A stretch of 64,000 nucleotides of DNA from Pogostemon cablin. Taxonomy: Eukaryota > Streptophyta > Magnoliopsida > Lamiales > Lamiaceae. The notes beneath the pieces were generated by a model. That model worked only from the letters and a program-made list of their open reading frames with translations. It was not told where the DNA came from and ran no database searches. The translations under genes were made by a program, and so were the position numbers. The stretch spans positions 4,592,518 through 4,656,517 of the forward strand of contig CM042953.1 of the NCBI GenBank assembly GCA_023678885.1. The letters run 5' to 3'. This document shows, in pieces, positions 1 through 11,781 of the stretch. The number at the start of each line of letters is the position of its first letter. The stretch's first letter is position 1.

Positions 1-3000
1 CAATGAATGTTTTAGAGAAGATCATTTGTGTAACGGATCCGAAATCATAAGATTGATTCCATTATGCTCAATTGACATTTTTGTTTCTAAAGTTCTTCTT
101 AACGATAAATACTTTCATTCCATATGTTTTAGCAACTTTAGAATATCCATCATTTTAAAGAAGAACAATGCAGCGGAATAATCATAATAAGTTTTCAGCG
201 ACTTGACAATATTGTCAACTTATTTCAAGTCCTGAAATTAAACTCCACATTTAATGTCCTTAAATTGTAGCTTCAAATCATGCCACAAGTTAACTTTAAT
301 AGTGAATGTAGTTTTTAGAAACTTCTTCACAATATTGCATGACACAATATCCCTGACTAAGAAACGTAAAAGTCAAAGTGAACTTTTTTGCATCATATAA
401 TCATCTTAATCTGAATCTATATTTAATTACATCTAAGTAATTAAATTTTTGATAAGTAAGCACGAGTGCTTTAGTTCATTATAATACCTTATAATATTTC
501 CTTATGCAACATTCTGGTCATTCATTTATGAATCACTTCAATAATGACCAAGCATTCTAACAGTAAGACTGATATTTGGTATTTATACAATTTTGTATAT
601 CTTAAGCTACCAATAATATACATATAAGGAATATTATAGTACGTTCCAATTCATTATTGGAAATTACATAAGGTTAAACTTATCTCCCTTCCGGATTGGA
701 ACGTTCTTTACAAACACTTTTCCATCCATAACCTCCATTGAACTTTATTAACATATACTTACAGAGACATCTTTAATTGTCTCATCATATGTTTTATTCT
801 AAAGTTATTTGAGAGAAATTTATTGGTTTCACATAATAAACCAAGATCATCAGTTGCAAGCAAGTTTATCATCAAGTATAGAATTAATGTGCTCCCACTA
901 ACTTTCAGATATATATGTACACCGTTTATGATGTTTTTCTTAAATCCAAAAGATATCTTTATAGGAAAGCATGCTTAAGTTTGTATGTTAATTCTTTAAG
1001 TTTGCACGCCATGTGATATTTTCCTTTAATGGAAAAAATAAAAACTTGAGTTGATCTATTTAACTTGATCTTCCACCAAATCACCTTTAAGAAAAGCAGA
1101 CATAGCATTTATTTGGTGCAACTCTAAGTCATAATGAGTTACCAAAGCCATGATAATTCTAATATAGTCTTGTAAAGAAATAATTTGTTATATCTCCTTA
1201 TAATTATGTCATCTTTTTGAGTAAAATTTTTAGCAACAACTCTAATTTTATATCTTTGGAAATCGCCATCATAATGATACATCCGTTTCAAATTCTTTTA
1301 TAACTCTTTGGCAATTCTAACAAGATATTAAATTTCATTATGAGCCATTGATTTCAATTCGCCTTTCATTGAATTTACTCATTTAATAGAATTAGTACTT
1401 CCATGACTTATTCCAAAACTGAAATTTTAGCTTTTATTATAATGTCAAATTTAGATCATTTTATTATACCACATATGCAATAGTTAGAAATAGCGGATAT
1501 ATTGTCCTTCAGACATTCTTAATGCTATTTGATGTGATATATCAAATGAAAGCTCATTGATAATTGATTTAGTAAAATCGGATCCTTTAAGAGAGTAGAA
1601 TAACTTAATGTTGTACTTGAAAGTTGTTTGACTATTTAACAACTATATAACAACTTTAGAAGAAGTTTAGATGAATGTATTTTCAAATTCTCCACCCAAC
1701 TTCTTCAATAACCACATTTCATGGTTTCATACTCCCACTGATTTTACAATTCTTAATGAATTTGACATTCTAATTTTAAAATTCTTGTACTATAGTTAAG
1801 ACCATAAAATTCATACCTTTTAGACTTTAAGGATAATTTATAAGGAAATAACTTAATTTTCTTATATCTAATTTTTTTATATGTGGATGTAAATCATAAT
1901 CCCCGCCGGGCAATTTAAACATTCAACTGCCTAAGATCGAGTTTTTCTACAAGTTCATAAGGTGTTTTGAAAACTGTTTTACTAAAAACTCGACCATCAC
2001 GTAAGTGGCAGCTTTAAATGTATAAATTCACAAAATATGGGTATAAATTAATCATTCAACATACTTATAACCATATTTAATAAAGTACGATTATGTCATT
2101 CTGCTACACCAATTTATTATGGTGTGCAACATTTAGTATAAATGTCAGTTTTTCCTGTAATTAAGTAATTGGGCATGATAATCCATCACACTTTCCATAA
2201 AATTCATCACTTCTTCCAATCTTTATAATTTTCACTTTTCTATCTAATTTTCTCAACATCATTAATAAATGTTTATCAAGCATTTGTGGAGTGAGAATTT
2301 TCTTGCTAAGATAATTATAACCATAATGTGAAAATTTAAATTTAAAATTAAAAAGGATGAAATATTATTATTCCTTTAAGAAGGGTATTATCATAAGATT
2401 CACATTTAGCGGTGTAAACTATTATAAGAAGTTGTGTAGTTATCGTGACTCTATTCTTTGTGTGTTTTATTTGCTTTTCTTTAATGCAATTCACACAAAT
2501 ATCAAGATCAGTAAAAGCCTATCTCATGAAAGGCTTTATTCTTAATTAATCTTTTTGGAATAATTCTTTTGGAAAGTTTCCCCAAACATTAAAGCCACGT
2601 TTAGTTCAAACTTCATTACTTTTAAACGAACATAATGTTTAAATTTTAAATTGTTTCTTAAACCTTCTTTCCTTTTGAACCATCATTAAATTACGTGAAT
2701 TTAATTCACATTCCATTTGTCTTTCATGGTGTTATAGTTTATTAGGAATATGTCATACTTAGAATGTAATGAATTTGTAAACTACGTTCATTATGGAAGG
2801 CTTTAATCTTGTTGCAATATTTATTATCTTTAATGATGAGTTCATGTGTGCATGAGAACCATCAAACTTTATGGTAGTTAAAGTAGTCATTAGCATCTCA
2901 TCAAGAGATTTATTAGTAATTTAGGTATGTTAGACTTAATTTATTAGTCTCATTCATTCGCATAAACATTATGCCCAGTCTGTTTGATCTAACCCGAGCA

Positions 3001-4732
3001 TTATAGTCAGATTACTTAGCTTTATTGCTATTACAAAGCAAATGAATAATTTATCTTGAAGTGATAAATAAAATCCAAAACACTTTGGTGAAATTAGATT
3101 TATCCACACTATTTAAATTACTTTAATCCATTTTGTAATGGAACAGATGCAGCATGCGAATAGAGACTAAATAATATCGGTAATTTAAGAATAAGAATAA
3201 GAATAATATAATTTATTCCTATAAATACCTTGAGTAATTTAATAATAGATTCAGGATCGAAAGCAATAAATGCATATTGAAGTTCTCCTTTGGGCGATAC
3301 AATAATATACAATTATGATCATAATGATACTTGAAATTTAACATAATTTGATAATTAAATATTTTCATTAAAACTATTTTGTCATCTTTGGACATACAAA
3401 ACAGTTTGTCATAATATATTAATTATCCATTTATCTTCATATTCATGAATTATAAAGACTAGCAATCACCTTTGGGTGAATTTAAAGTCTTATAATTGTG
3501 AAATTTTTAATAACCCATATAACAATTCTCTTTATTCAAGCATCACTTAAATATGGGAAATTAAAATTTAACTATACGATTTAATTTTATTATTCTTTCA
3601 GATCAGACCACTTTAGTGATTAACAGACCAACATTAAATAAATTTAAATCATAAAATCATTCATTATAATCTTATCAAAGATTATCATAATAGATTATAC
3701 TCAATAGGAAAGTGAGTAATAATCAAATCATTATTAATCTTATCAAAGACTCTTAGATTATACTCAATAGGAAAGTGAGTAATAATCAAATCATTATTTC
3801 ATAAATATTCATAAATAACAGTCAATATCATTAATTAAAATCTTAAGACTGTCATCATATATACACATAATATATCCATATATATCACATTAATAAAGAT
3901 ATCATGTATAATTTGTATTCATATTATAATAAATTTGGCATCTTAACATTATAAATGCCATGAGCAGTCAAACATAGATAACATAAGTGAGATATTTTAA
4001 TTCCAATAAATTAGTATCAATAATAACATAATCTTTAATTATTATCAATAATAATATAAGTCATAAACGTTAGTGATGGATCGATTTCATTAACATTATT
4101 AAATCACTTTAATTGGAAAGTTTGAGGAATACATGAGTCACTTTATTATTATAATTATGTTAATAACTGTCATTAAAGTGTGATATTCAAGCCATTTTAT
4201 TAATAAGGCATGTTAATTTATTGACTGTAATTAGTTGTCATTATTCTTAATCAGTCATTATACTCCCCAAAATTAAAGGGAGTCATGTAATTTTATATTA
4301 AAATCTCATGACATAATTAACTTTCATATCTTATGCTGACATAATTAACTTCCATAATCAATCTTTAATTGTTCAGTCCCAAAAACTAAATAGGGCAGTT
4401 GATATTTTCTTAATATGGAAATCATATCACTATAATTTTCACATGAGTCATAAGATTTCAATATATCAATTTAATAATCATGTAAATTTTTAACGTGAAT
4501 CAACTCATTATAATTACTTTTTCACATCACTTTAATACATGATACATAAAACATAATATTCACACATCATAATATATTGATAATAAAGTGTAAATTAAAA
4601 TTGAGATAATTTGGTTATAGAATACATCTCACATCCAATCAAGAACGTAATACGTGAATTTACTACATCCAAATTTAATGTTAATTATTCGATGAAAAAT
4701 CATGAGATCCAAAACCATGCTCTGATACCACA
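1..4732 (-). mobile_element. Degenerate Ty1/copia retrotransposon, internal region
   Basis: Old minus-strand copia element running off the left window edge. Integrase can still be recognised. At 2095-2135 the minus strand reads like the conserved TPQQNGVAE block, with two CAA-to-TAA stops. At 1920-1985 it reads KTPYELVEKLDLRQLN, like the KTPYELW block; the ~150 bp spacing matches the family. A copia primer site lies at 4719-4730, so gag should occupy roughly 3000-4700 and RT the left end. Stops and frameshifts are everywhere and no frame exceeds 65 residues, so nothing is expressed as protein. The copia assignment is firm; the inner gene borders are inferred. Confidence 0.72.
4719..4730 (-). 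other. Primer binding site, initiator Met tRNA type
   Basis: The plus strand reads GCTCTGATACCA, the exact complement of the TGGTATCAGAGC primer site used by plant copia elements. It fixes the element's orientation as minus and places the 5' LTR to its right, starting with TG at 4733. Confidence 0.8.
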
Positions 4733-5240
4733 TGTAAGCATAATTTCATAAACAATTAATTTATTAATTGACATGGATATTAGATCTTCATGATTTTCAC
4801 ACCACATAAACACGATTAGAAGACTTACCTTGAGACGCCACTAATGGCGGTCCTCCAACGATACGCTCCTGTCAATTACGCCGGGAACTAGTTTCTCTCT
4901 CCTCACCCCTTTCTTTATGGCACAGTATGTAAGACTTAATGTGATAGAGAATTAATAAAACTGTGTCTCTTTAATAGGTGGAGAGAGGACCAGATCGAGA
5001 TATTAAATCTTTATCAAATCACATTCTATCAATGTGATTGTTATCCATAAATATATATGACCTTATTTATCTTATATATATTATTTATTTAAATCATATC
5101 ATTATTTAAGATATTTGATCATAATAAATATCTTATATATATTTATTATTAATGGCACTAGGCCATAATTATCTTACATATCCGACCAAATGAATGGTTT
5201 GGTTTTGTCCAACGAAGTGATGATTCGACCAAACCATGGA
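4733..5240 (-). mobile_element. Probable 5' LTR of the degenerate copia element
   Basis: Sequence next to the primer site, beginning TGTAAGCA on the plus strand (so ending ...TTACA in element sense). It includes a GC-richer stretch at 4830-4920 and an AT-rich part at 5040-5150. The outer LTR end could not be fixed because no second LTR lies in the window; 5240 is a guess just before the microsatellite. Confidence 0.4.
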
Positions 5241-5248
5241 TGATTTGG

Positions 5249-5386
<138 letters not shown>

Positions 5387-6093
5387 AAAGTAAAATGATT
5401 TTGCCAATTTTGACCAATTTTATTTTAATCCTGATCATTAATTATTTACGGATAAATGACAACCATTAATCACCCCTTATCAATTTGATTAACAAATTCG
5501 GTACTTTTTAGGTAATTGAAACAAAACTTAAGGATTTCTTTTGCAATTATGTAAAATTTACATAAATGTTCTTAACCCCTAATTAGATTCATTTCTTTTG
5601 ACTGAGATCGTCGGTTCTCTTCCTTCACAGGCTCGGCATTCTCACTTCACTCTTTTTGTAATTATAGGAAATTTAATAACCAAATTCCTAACCCTATGCT
5701 CATTTCATCTTAACGACGATCCTCTTCCGCTGCACCTCTGCCGCTGTGAAGATCATGGTTCTACCGTTGCCTTCACCTTCGTCAACCATTGTCGCCACTT
5801 CGCCTCCTCCATCAAGATTGTCTTTCTCTTCCTACAGCGACCTCTTATAGGCATTTTATACAATAATTTCTCATCGCAGGCAAGCCCCACAATGGCAAGT
5901 TCTGTAAATGGAAAATCAGATATTTTCGAAATAGAAGAAAAGATATCCATCGCCGAATTGTTTACTAAAAAGCTTTAAAAATGCTCTGACGGAGAACGCT
6001 TCTCTTCGCATAAAAGACTCGATCTTTCCTTCTCTTACAACATGATTAGGTGCTCATCGCCACACTCAATATTTCACCAGATGCAAGTAAATC
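5387..6093 (+). other. Unassigned DNA with a possible 5' exon
   Basis: No gene is recognised. From about 5700 the sequence is C/T-rich like a 5' leader. An ATG at 5755 opens 31 codons rich in Ser and Pro (to a TAG at 5848-5850), as an organelle-targeting start might look. A splice-acceptor-like TCATCGCAG follows near 5880. It could be a captured or decayed gene start; no downstream protein can be tied to it. Confidence 0.25.
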
Positions 6094-6238
6094 TAGAATT
6101 TGAATCTATTGGGTATTATTTGATTTTTTTATAGGTTATTGTTTGATTTCTATATATTCTCTTGGAATTTCAGTTGATTTCATATTTTATAAAACTTTTT
6201 TGTGGTTCTCTTTTCACATGAAAGTAGGTATTCCTTTG
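6094..6238. repeat. Tandem duplication copy 1, left part (split by retrotransposon)
   Basis: Left part of a ~204 bp unit whose right part resumes at 9647-9705, after the inserted copia element and its duplicated CTTTG. The unit is repeated, uninterrupted, at 9706-9908. It contains intron-like T-rich sequence and a TTTCACA(T/G) acceptor-like site. Confidence 0.85.
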
Positions 6239-6676
6239 TGTTGGTATTTGAGATAATGGGTGACGAGTGGAAAGAGGTTGAGTGGGACGTATAGTTGACG
6301 TAAAAAGGATGTTGAAATTAGTGGTTTGGAGAAGGAGATAGTGGGTTTAATAATTTTGGTAATTGATAGGTTTAGTGGAGACGTATGGTTTTAAAATAGA
6401 GTGAATTAGACAAATGGGTTTTCTTATATTTCTTTACTAATAAGCCACAACCTATTTATAGTAATACAATGGCAGTGGTGTTGCATCATGATCATTCTAG
6501 ATACTATCATGCACCGTCCTTTTGCTATCTGATATCTATCCATGTTTCTAGAGTTCTCATTACTTTTCTTATCACATCTATATCTTTCTAGAATGCCCTA
6601 CAAGTTTCATGTATATTCTTTATTTATTTATTTATTTTTTTATTTTTTATTTTTTAATAAGCATCAATATTTATCA
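6239..6676 (-). mobile_element. 3' LTR of young copia element
   Basis: 438 bp, TG...CA ends, matching 9206-9641 with about four small differences, including a 3 bp indel and a TTTA-run change. In element sense it follows the polypurine tract at 6677-6685. Confidence 0.92.
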
Positions 6677-7456
6677 CTCCCCCTTGATGCGCATTTGAGT
6701 GATTCTGAGCTTTTCTCGTAGTATTTCGAACCTTGATCTCGGTAGCACTTTTGTGAATATATCTGCTAGCTGGTTTTCCGTTCCAATGTGCTTGAGCTCG
6801 ACTTCTCCATTATTAGCTGCTTCTCGTAGGAAGTGGTATTTGATGGCGATGTGTTTCGTTCTGCTGTGTTGCACGGGATTTTTTGCCATGGCTATTGCCG
6901 ACTTGTTGTCGCAGTAAATTTCAGTTGGGCTTTCTTGATGTTCTCCCATGTATCCGAGAATACGTCTTAGCCATATAGCTTGGCTTACTGTTAGTGCGGC
7001 AGCTATGTACTCTACTTTTGCTGAAGATTGTGCAACACAGTCTTGCTTTTTAGATGCCCACAAGAATACTCCTGAGCCTAGTGAGAATGTATAGCCCGAG
7101 GTACTCTTCATGTCATCTGCTGATCCGGCCCAGTCACTATCAGTGTATCCAACTAGCGTTGAGTTATCCTGTGACTCGTACCAAATGCCATAGTCTTTAG
7201 TTCCTTGTAGATATCTCAGTATCCTCTTTGCAGCTCCATAGTGGACTTGGCTTGGACTCTGCATGAATCTTGATAGTAGACTCGTCGCATACATGATATC
7301 CGGTCTTGTAGCTGTTAGATATAGCAGGCTTCCAATGAGGCTTCTGTATGTTGATTCATCCGCCTTTGGAGCGCCATCTTCTTTACTGAACTTCTCATTT
7401 GTGATGAGGGGAGTTGCTACTGGATTGCATCTTTCCATTTTGAACTTCTGTAGCAA
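6674..7456 (-). CDS. Copia pol, RT C-terminus and RNase H (after frameshift)
   Basis: 260-residue open frame continuing the pol frame at 7417-9195 in another phase. Residues 36-90 hold the conserved YRSLIGSLLYL region that links RT to RNase H. The RNase H catalytic acids can be read: D106 in GYTDSDWAG, E149, D183 in YCDN and D232 in LADIFTK, with the copia STSGY motif at 118-122. The usual TEAEY around the second acid reads AKVEY, but the Glu remains. The frame ends near the polypurine tract, so the C-terminus is complete. In an intact element it would be part of one gag-pol protein; the first ATG here is only an internal Met. Confidence 0.9.
   Translation of the reverse strand: MLQKFKMERCNPVATPLITNEKFSKEDGAPKADESTYRSLIGSLLYLTATRPDIMYATSLLSRFMQSPSQVHYGAAKRILRYLQGTKDYGIWYESQDNSTLVGYTDSDWAGSADDMKSTSGYTFSLGSGVFLWASKKQDCVAQSSAKVEYIAAALTVSQAIWLRRILGYMGEHQESPTEIYCDNKSAIAMAKNPVQHSRTKHIAIKYHFLREAANNGEVELKHIGTENQLADIFTKVLPRSRFEILREKLRITQMRIKGE
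6677..6685 (-). other. Polypurine tract
   Basis: The minus strand reads AAGGGGGAG directly before the 3' LTR start TGATAAATATTG. This is the expected plus-strand priming site. Confidence 0.8.
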
Positions 7457-9195
7457 ATTCTTTGTATATTTTCTTTGTGAGATAAATATCCCATTTCTTT
7501 TTGACTTACTTCGATAACGAGAAAATAGTTCATTAGTCTGAGGTCTGTCATTTCAAATGTCTTCATCATGTCTTCTTTGAATTCTTTTATCATGTCTTCA
7601 TCGTTCCCTGTGTAGATAAGGTCATCAACATATAAGGAAACGATTAGTCTTTTATTATTACCTTGGGTCTTGATGTAGAGAGTTGGCTCGCTTTCACTTC
7701 TCTTGAATCCCTTGTTGATGAAGAAATCATCTATGCGACTGTACCAGGCCCGTGGAGCTTGTTTTAACCCGTACAGTGCCTTTCGTAGTCTTAGCACCTT
7801 GTCTTCCTGTCCTACTGCCACGAAACCTTGAGGTTGTTCGACATAGATCTCCTCTTCAAGGTATCCATTCAGAAATGCTGACTTGACGTCCAGTTGGTAT
7901 ATCTTCCATTTCTTCTGAGCTGCTAGTGCGATGAGAGCCCTTATAGTATCCAGGCGAGCTACTGGAGCAGATGTCTCGTTGTAGTTGATCCCTGGTAGTT
8001 GTGAGTAACCTTTGGCTACCAGCCTTGCCTTGTGTTTTTGGATTGAGCCATCTAGATTAAGTTTAGTCTTATAGACCCACTTAACTCCAATGACTTCTTT
8101 GTTACTTGGTAGATCCGCCAACTCCCATGTGTTGTTCTTCTCGATCATCTTGATCTCTTCTTCCATTGCTTTGACCCATTCTTTTTCTTTTACAGCTTCT
8201 TCAAAGCTTGCTGGCTCGATCGCTGCAAAGTTACATGTCTCATAGATTTCTCTTAGTGACTTCACCTTTCTCGGTGTTTCATCTGAGTCTAGTCCTTCTT
8301 GAACTTGAGGTGCTGATGTTTCAGGACTTGGAGGTAGTGGAGATTCTTCTGGAGTTTTTGGTTCTTCATCTTCAACTTCTTGATGCTCACTAGGTCGTCG
8401 TATTTGTGGCATCATGATATTTTTCTTCTCAATTATTTTTTCATCCCAGTTCCACGAGGCATTTTCATCGAACTCGACATCTCGACTGATGATTAACTTC
8501 TTTGTCTTGAGACTGCAGAGTCGATAGCCTTTAGACTGAGTGCTGTATCCGAGAAATATGCACTTCTCGGTCTTCTCCCCCAGTTTATGTCTCTTCTCTT
8601 TTGGAATGTGCGCGTAGCAAATACTCCCAAAAACTTTTAGATGTTTTGCTGATGGCTTCCGTCCACTCCAGGCTTCAACTGGTGTTTTATTTTGTACCGC
8701 CTTTGTTGGACACCTATTCAGCAAGTAGACTGCAGTGTAGACAACCTCTGCCCAGAATATCTTAGGCATGCCTTTCTCTGCTAGCATTGTTCTTGCCATC
8801 TCCATTACAGTCCTGTTCTTTCTTTCTGAGACTCCATTTTGTTCTGGAGCGTAGCCAACAGTTAGCTGATGGTTGACTCCTTCTTCTTCACAGAATTTGT
8901 TGAACTCCTTGGATGTGTACTCTGTCCCTCTATCGCTGTGTAGAACCTTAATTTTCTGACCGCTTTGGTTCTCCACTAGATTTTTGAACTTCTTGAAGAT
9001 AGAGAAGACTTCTGATCTTTCTTTCATAAAGTACACCCAAGTCATTCTAGTGTAGTTGTCAATGAAGAGAATGAAGTACCTATTCTTCTCGAATGTTGGT
9101 GTCCTCATTGGCCCACATACGTCTGTATGAACCAGCTCCAAAGCTTGTTTGGCTCGCCATGTTTGTCCTGATGGAAACGGCTTCTTTTTTCGCAT
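7417..9195 (-). CDS. Copia pol, integrase core and reverse transcriptase (N-terminally truncated)
   Basis: 592-residue open frame. Residues 1-135 are the integrase catalytic core with D25 (VHTDVCGP), D88 (HSDRGTEY) and E124 (NGVSERKN), which is DD35E spacing. The integrase C-terminal region follows (FLGYS at 214-218), then an acidic Pro-rich linker at about 265-310. The RT domain runs from about 340, with YQLDVKSAFLNG at 433-444 and an intact YVDD at 522-525. Near 7489 a one-base loss shifts the frame: the last ~24 residues are out of phase and pol resumes in the frame at 6674-7456. The N-terminus is lost to the deletion beside the 5' LTR; an in-frame stop lies just upstream of this ATG. Confidence 0.92.
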   Translation of the reverse strand: MRKKKPFPSGQTWRAKQALELVHTDVCGPMRTPTFEKNRYFILFIDNYTRMTWVYFMKERSEVFSIFKKFKNLVENQSGQKIKVLHSDRGTEYTSKEFNKFCEEEGVNHQLTVGYAPEQNGVSERKNRTVMEMARTMLAEKGMPKIFWAEVVYTAVYLLNRCPTKAVQNKTPVEAWSGRKPSAKHLKVFGSICYAHIPKEKRHKLGEKTEKCIFLGYSTQSKGYRLCSLKTKKLIISRDVEFDENASWNWDEKIIEKKNIMMPQIRRPSEHQEVEDEEPKTPEESPLPPSPETSAPQVQEGLDSDETPRKVKSLREIYETCNFAAIEPASFEEAVKEKEWVKAMEEEIKMIEKNNTWELADLPSNKEVIGVKWVYKTKLNLDGSIQKHKARLVAKGYSQLPGINYNETSAPVARLDTIRALIALAAQKKWKIYQLDVKSAFLNGYLEEEIYVEQPQGFVAVGQEDKVLRLRKALYGLKQAPRAWYSRIDDFFINKGFKRSESEPTLYIKTQGNNKRLIVSLYVDDLIYTGNDEDMIKEFKEDMMKTFEMTDLRLMNYFLVIEVSQKEMGYLSHKENIQRICYRSSKWKDAIQ

Positions 9196-9205
9196 GTATT
9201 TTTCT

Positions 9206-9641
9206 CATTGGTATTTGAGATAATGGGTGACGAGTGGAAAGAGGTTGAGTGGGACGTATAGTTGACGTAAAAAGGATGTTGAAATTAGTGGTTTGGAAAA
9301 GGAGATAGTGGGTTTAATAATTTTGGTAATTGATAGGTTTAGTGGAGACGTATGGTTTTAAAATAGTAAATTAGACAAATGGGTTTTCTTATATTTCTTT
9401 ACTAATAAGCCACAACCTATTTATAGTAATACAATGGCAGTGGTGTTGCATCATGATCATTCTAGATACTATCATGCACCGTCCTTTTGCTATCTGATAT
9501 CTATCCATGTTTCTAGAGTTCTCATTACTTTTCTTATCACATCTATATCTTTCTAGAATGCCCTACAAGTTTCATGTATATTCTTTATTTATTTATTTAT
9601 TTATTTATTTTTTATTTTTTAATAAGCATCAATATTTATCA
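9206..9641 (-). mobile_element. 5' LTR of young copia element
   Basis: 436 bp near-identical partner of 6239-6676. Its inner end reads CCAATG instead of the expected CCAACA and runs straight into integrase sequence. This marks the deletion breakpoint that removed the primer site, gag and protease. Confidence 0.92.
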
Positions 9642-9646
9642 CTTTG

Positions 9647-9705
9647 ATTTAGTAATTGAGATTTTGTATTGAAGATCCAACCTATTCCTGCCTTTAGAAA
9701 TAAGT
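9647..9705. repeat. Tandem duplication copy 1, right part
   Basis: Continues copy 1 after the copia insertion and its CTTTG duplicate. It matches the second half of 9706-9908 with a few substitutions. Confidence 0.85.
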
Positions 9706-9908
9706 TAGAATTTGAACCTATTGGGTATTATTTGATTTCTTTATAGGTTATTGTTTGATTTCTATATATTCTCTTGGAATTTCAGTCGATTTAATATTTT
9801 ATGAAACTTTTTGTGGTTCTCTTTTCACAGGAAAGCAGGTATTCCTTTGATTTAGTAGTTGGGATTTTGTATTGAAAATCCAACCTATTCCTGCCTTTAG
9901 AAATAAGT
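9706..9908. repeat. Tandem duplication copy 2 (empty-site copy)
   Basis: 203 bp copy of the 6094-6238 plus 9647-9705 unit with no insertion. It reads GGTATTCCTTTGATTTAG across the target, with a single CTTTG, and so preserves the pre-insertion site. Confidence 0.88.
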
Positions 9909-11577
9909 TTCTTTGGTCTTCTGTATCAAACTAGGCAATAATATTAGAAAAAGAAAAAGAAAAAAGTACAGAAAACGGGAATGGAAAAGATGATCAAGAA
10001 AATGATCATCAGAAACGCCAAACAGGAGGCGATCGAGAAAGAGGACTAAACAACCGGCCTCGACAAAGCAAAAATAATGGCCATACTCGACAAATATGTC
10101 TAAGAGCTACGGATGGCCAATTTAGAAGCTAAAATGAAAAGGATCAAACATGTGATCAAAAAAATTCAACTGAGATAAAATAATACGAATTGCAGCGTGA
10201 TGGTTGAACCGGAGCAGATCCTGAATGCCTACCATGGATTGGGGTGTGAAGTATCAGTAGAGGCTGATCTAGGGCTGAAGGTCCTGGCCATAATCGGGCT
10301 CAAGCTTCGTGATCAGCAAACGGGTGTTGGATGGCATTTAAACCGTAGGAAGAGGGATGCCACGCCGGAGTAAGAAGCCCTTTTCCCCCTATGATAACTG
10401 TCTGCCCTTTTACCATGAAAGCTGTGAGGAACTCGATGAAACAAAACCAGCAGCTTGCCCTTGCCGAATTAATTTGAAGGATGGCCGGAGGGCTGGGATG
10501 GTGTACACATGGCAAACTGATAAGTAGCAGCCAAAAGCTGAGTAAGAAAGAAAGAGGGGTCTACCAAAATAGATAAGGAAATTTGAAATGGCCAACAAAT
10601 CAAAAGGAGGATGTCTATGGTGGGCCACAGTCAATTAATGCAAGCTGCAAGGACAAAGGAAAAGTCTCATGAAGGTTGCAATGTGGAAGCCTTACTGAAT
10701 GCATTAGCTGTCACAAGACAGCCGCTGCAAACGGCCGGAAACCGCCATAGTAGTGAGATTCAAGCAGTCATGCGAGAAAAATTGGGCTCCAGCATGGGAG
10801 CATGAAGAATACATGAAGGATGGCTGCTCCGGGGAGACAAAACCGCGGCAAGGTGCTGCCATGGAAGCTGCTTGCTGACGGGAAAAATGGCCAGGAAAGT
10901 GCACAGCAGTGTCGGAGTTGCACCGGCGGAAGCTGCAGAAGCGTGCCAGAAAAAAACCCATTTGAACCACTGCAAAGCCAAGCAGATAGCTGGTGTTGAG
11001 CACTTGCAGCCGAGGGAAGAAGCCATAGAAGGCTGGGGCAACATCGGCTCTTCTTAAGATTTTGGATAGAGATGGCCTGAAAAACCGGTGTGCTTGAAGA
11101 AAACAGCAACCTCGCCGCCCTAAAACAAGAGCTTGACGGAGATAAACCCATCGAGTGAACGAAGAACACCAAGGCGTAGGTTGTATGTCGTGAGAATCCA
11201 CGCGGAGAGGGATTTAATGAGGAACAAAAGGGTAAGCCACGCCGGAAATGGGTTTACCGTGAACTAGCAGCAATTGATTCCTTCGGTTGCCATACCACGA
11301 TGATGAAGCACAGATCCGGCGACCCCTTCAAGCTGAAGAACGAAGAGAGGGCAGTGAAAAATCAGAACGTGAGTCCAACCCTCGTCCGATTAGGAAAGAA
11401 AAAAAGAAAGAACAAAAGCGAATGGAGGGAACCGTGGTGGGAGGGGGTAGGTCCGGCAACACCGACCACCTGCCCCCTCGCCAGAAAATGCAAACAAAGG
11501 GTGTGAGTGTTGAGACTCAGAGAGAGAAAGGAGGGGAAAATATTCAAAACTAACAAACATTCTTTGGTCTTCTGTAT
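9909..11577. other. GC-richer block between 18 bp direct repeats; class unknown
   Basis: TTCTTTGGTCTTCTGTAT occurs at 9909-9926 and again at 11560-11577, with about 1.63 kb between. The block is clearly GC-richer than its surroundings. It has A-rich runs after the first repeat and a purine-rich stretch at 11340-11550. GCCACGCCGGA-like words recur near 10360 and 11237. Many overlapping frames exist on both strands (the longest is 165 residues at 10704-11201, minus), but none shows a known domain, and they look like by-products of composition. There is no poly(A) tail, LTR or clear TIR. It may be an insertion with a long target duplication, for example LINE-mediated. Confidence 0.45.
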
Positions 11578-11772
11578 TAATGTATGCAAAGAAGAAGAAG
11601 AGTAGTTTTATTTATTTAAAGCCTTAAAATTCCTCATGCTGTGTGTTTGCCATGTGGGAGAATGCTAATGTTATGTGCATGGAGTTGCTCATTGCAAATT
11701 TGACTAAGTTTATTCTAATGTATATCTTTTAATTTGTCCCATCAAATTAATTGTTATATTTTTTTGTTGACA
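11578..11772. other. Short unassigned AT-rich interval
   Basis: Nothing is recognised between the second 18 bp repeat and the MULE target duplication. It resembles intron or intergenic plant DNA. Confidence 0.5.
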
Positions 11773-11781
11773 TTTAAAAAT

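Larger units (their letters stand above)
6239..9641 (-). mobile_element. Young Ty1/copia element with internal deletion
   Basis: Minus-strand LTR retrotransposon of 3403 bp with LTRs at 6239-6676 and 9206-9641, flanked by the 5 bp duplication CTTTG (6234-6238 and 9642-9646). The left end is TGTTGG and the right end ATCA. The LTRs differ at only a few positions, so insertion was recent. The 5' LTR joins directly to the middle of integrase: primer site, gag, protease and the integrase zinc finger are missing. Without a primer site it could not have reverse transcribed itself, so the deletion probably followed insertion. It lies in copy 1 of the local tandem duplication. Confidence 0.93.

Noticed and set aside
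10704..11201. 165-residue minus-strand frame in the GC-rich block
   Set aside because: Three overlapping frames of similar size on the same strand and others opposite; composition artefact, no recognisable motif.
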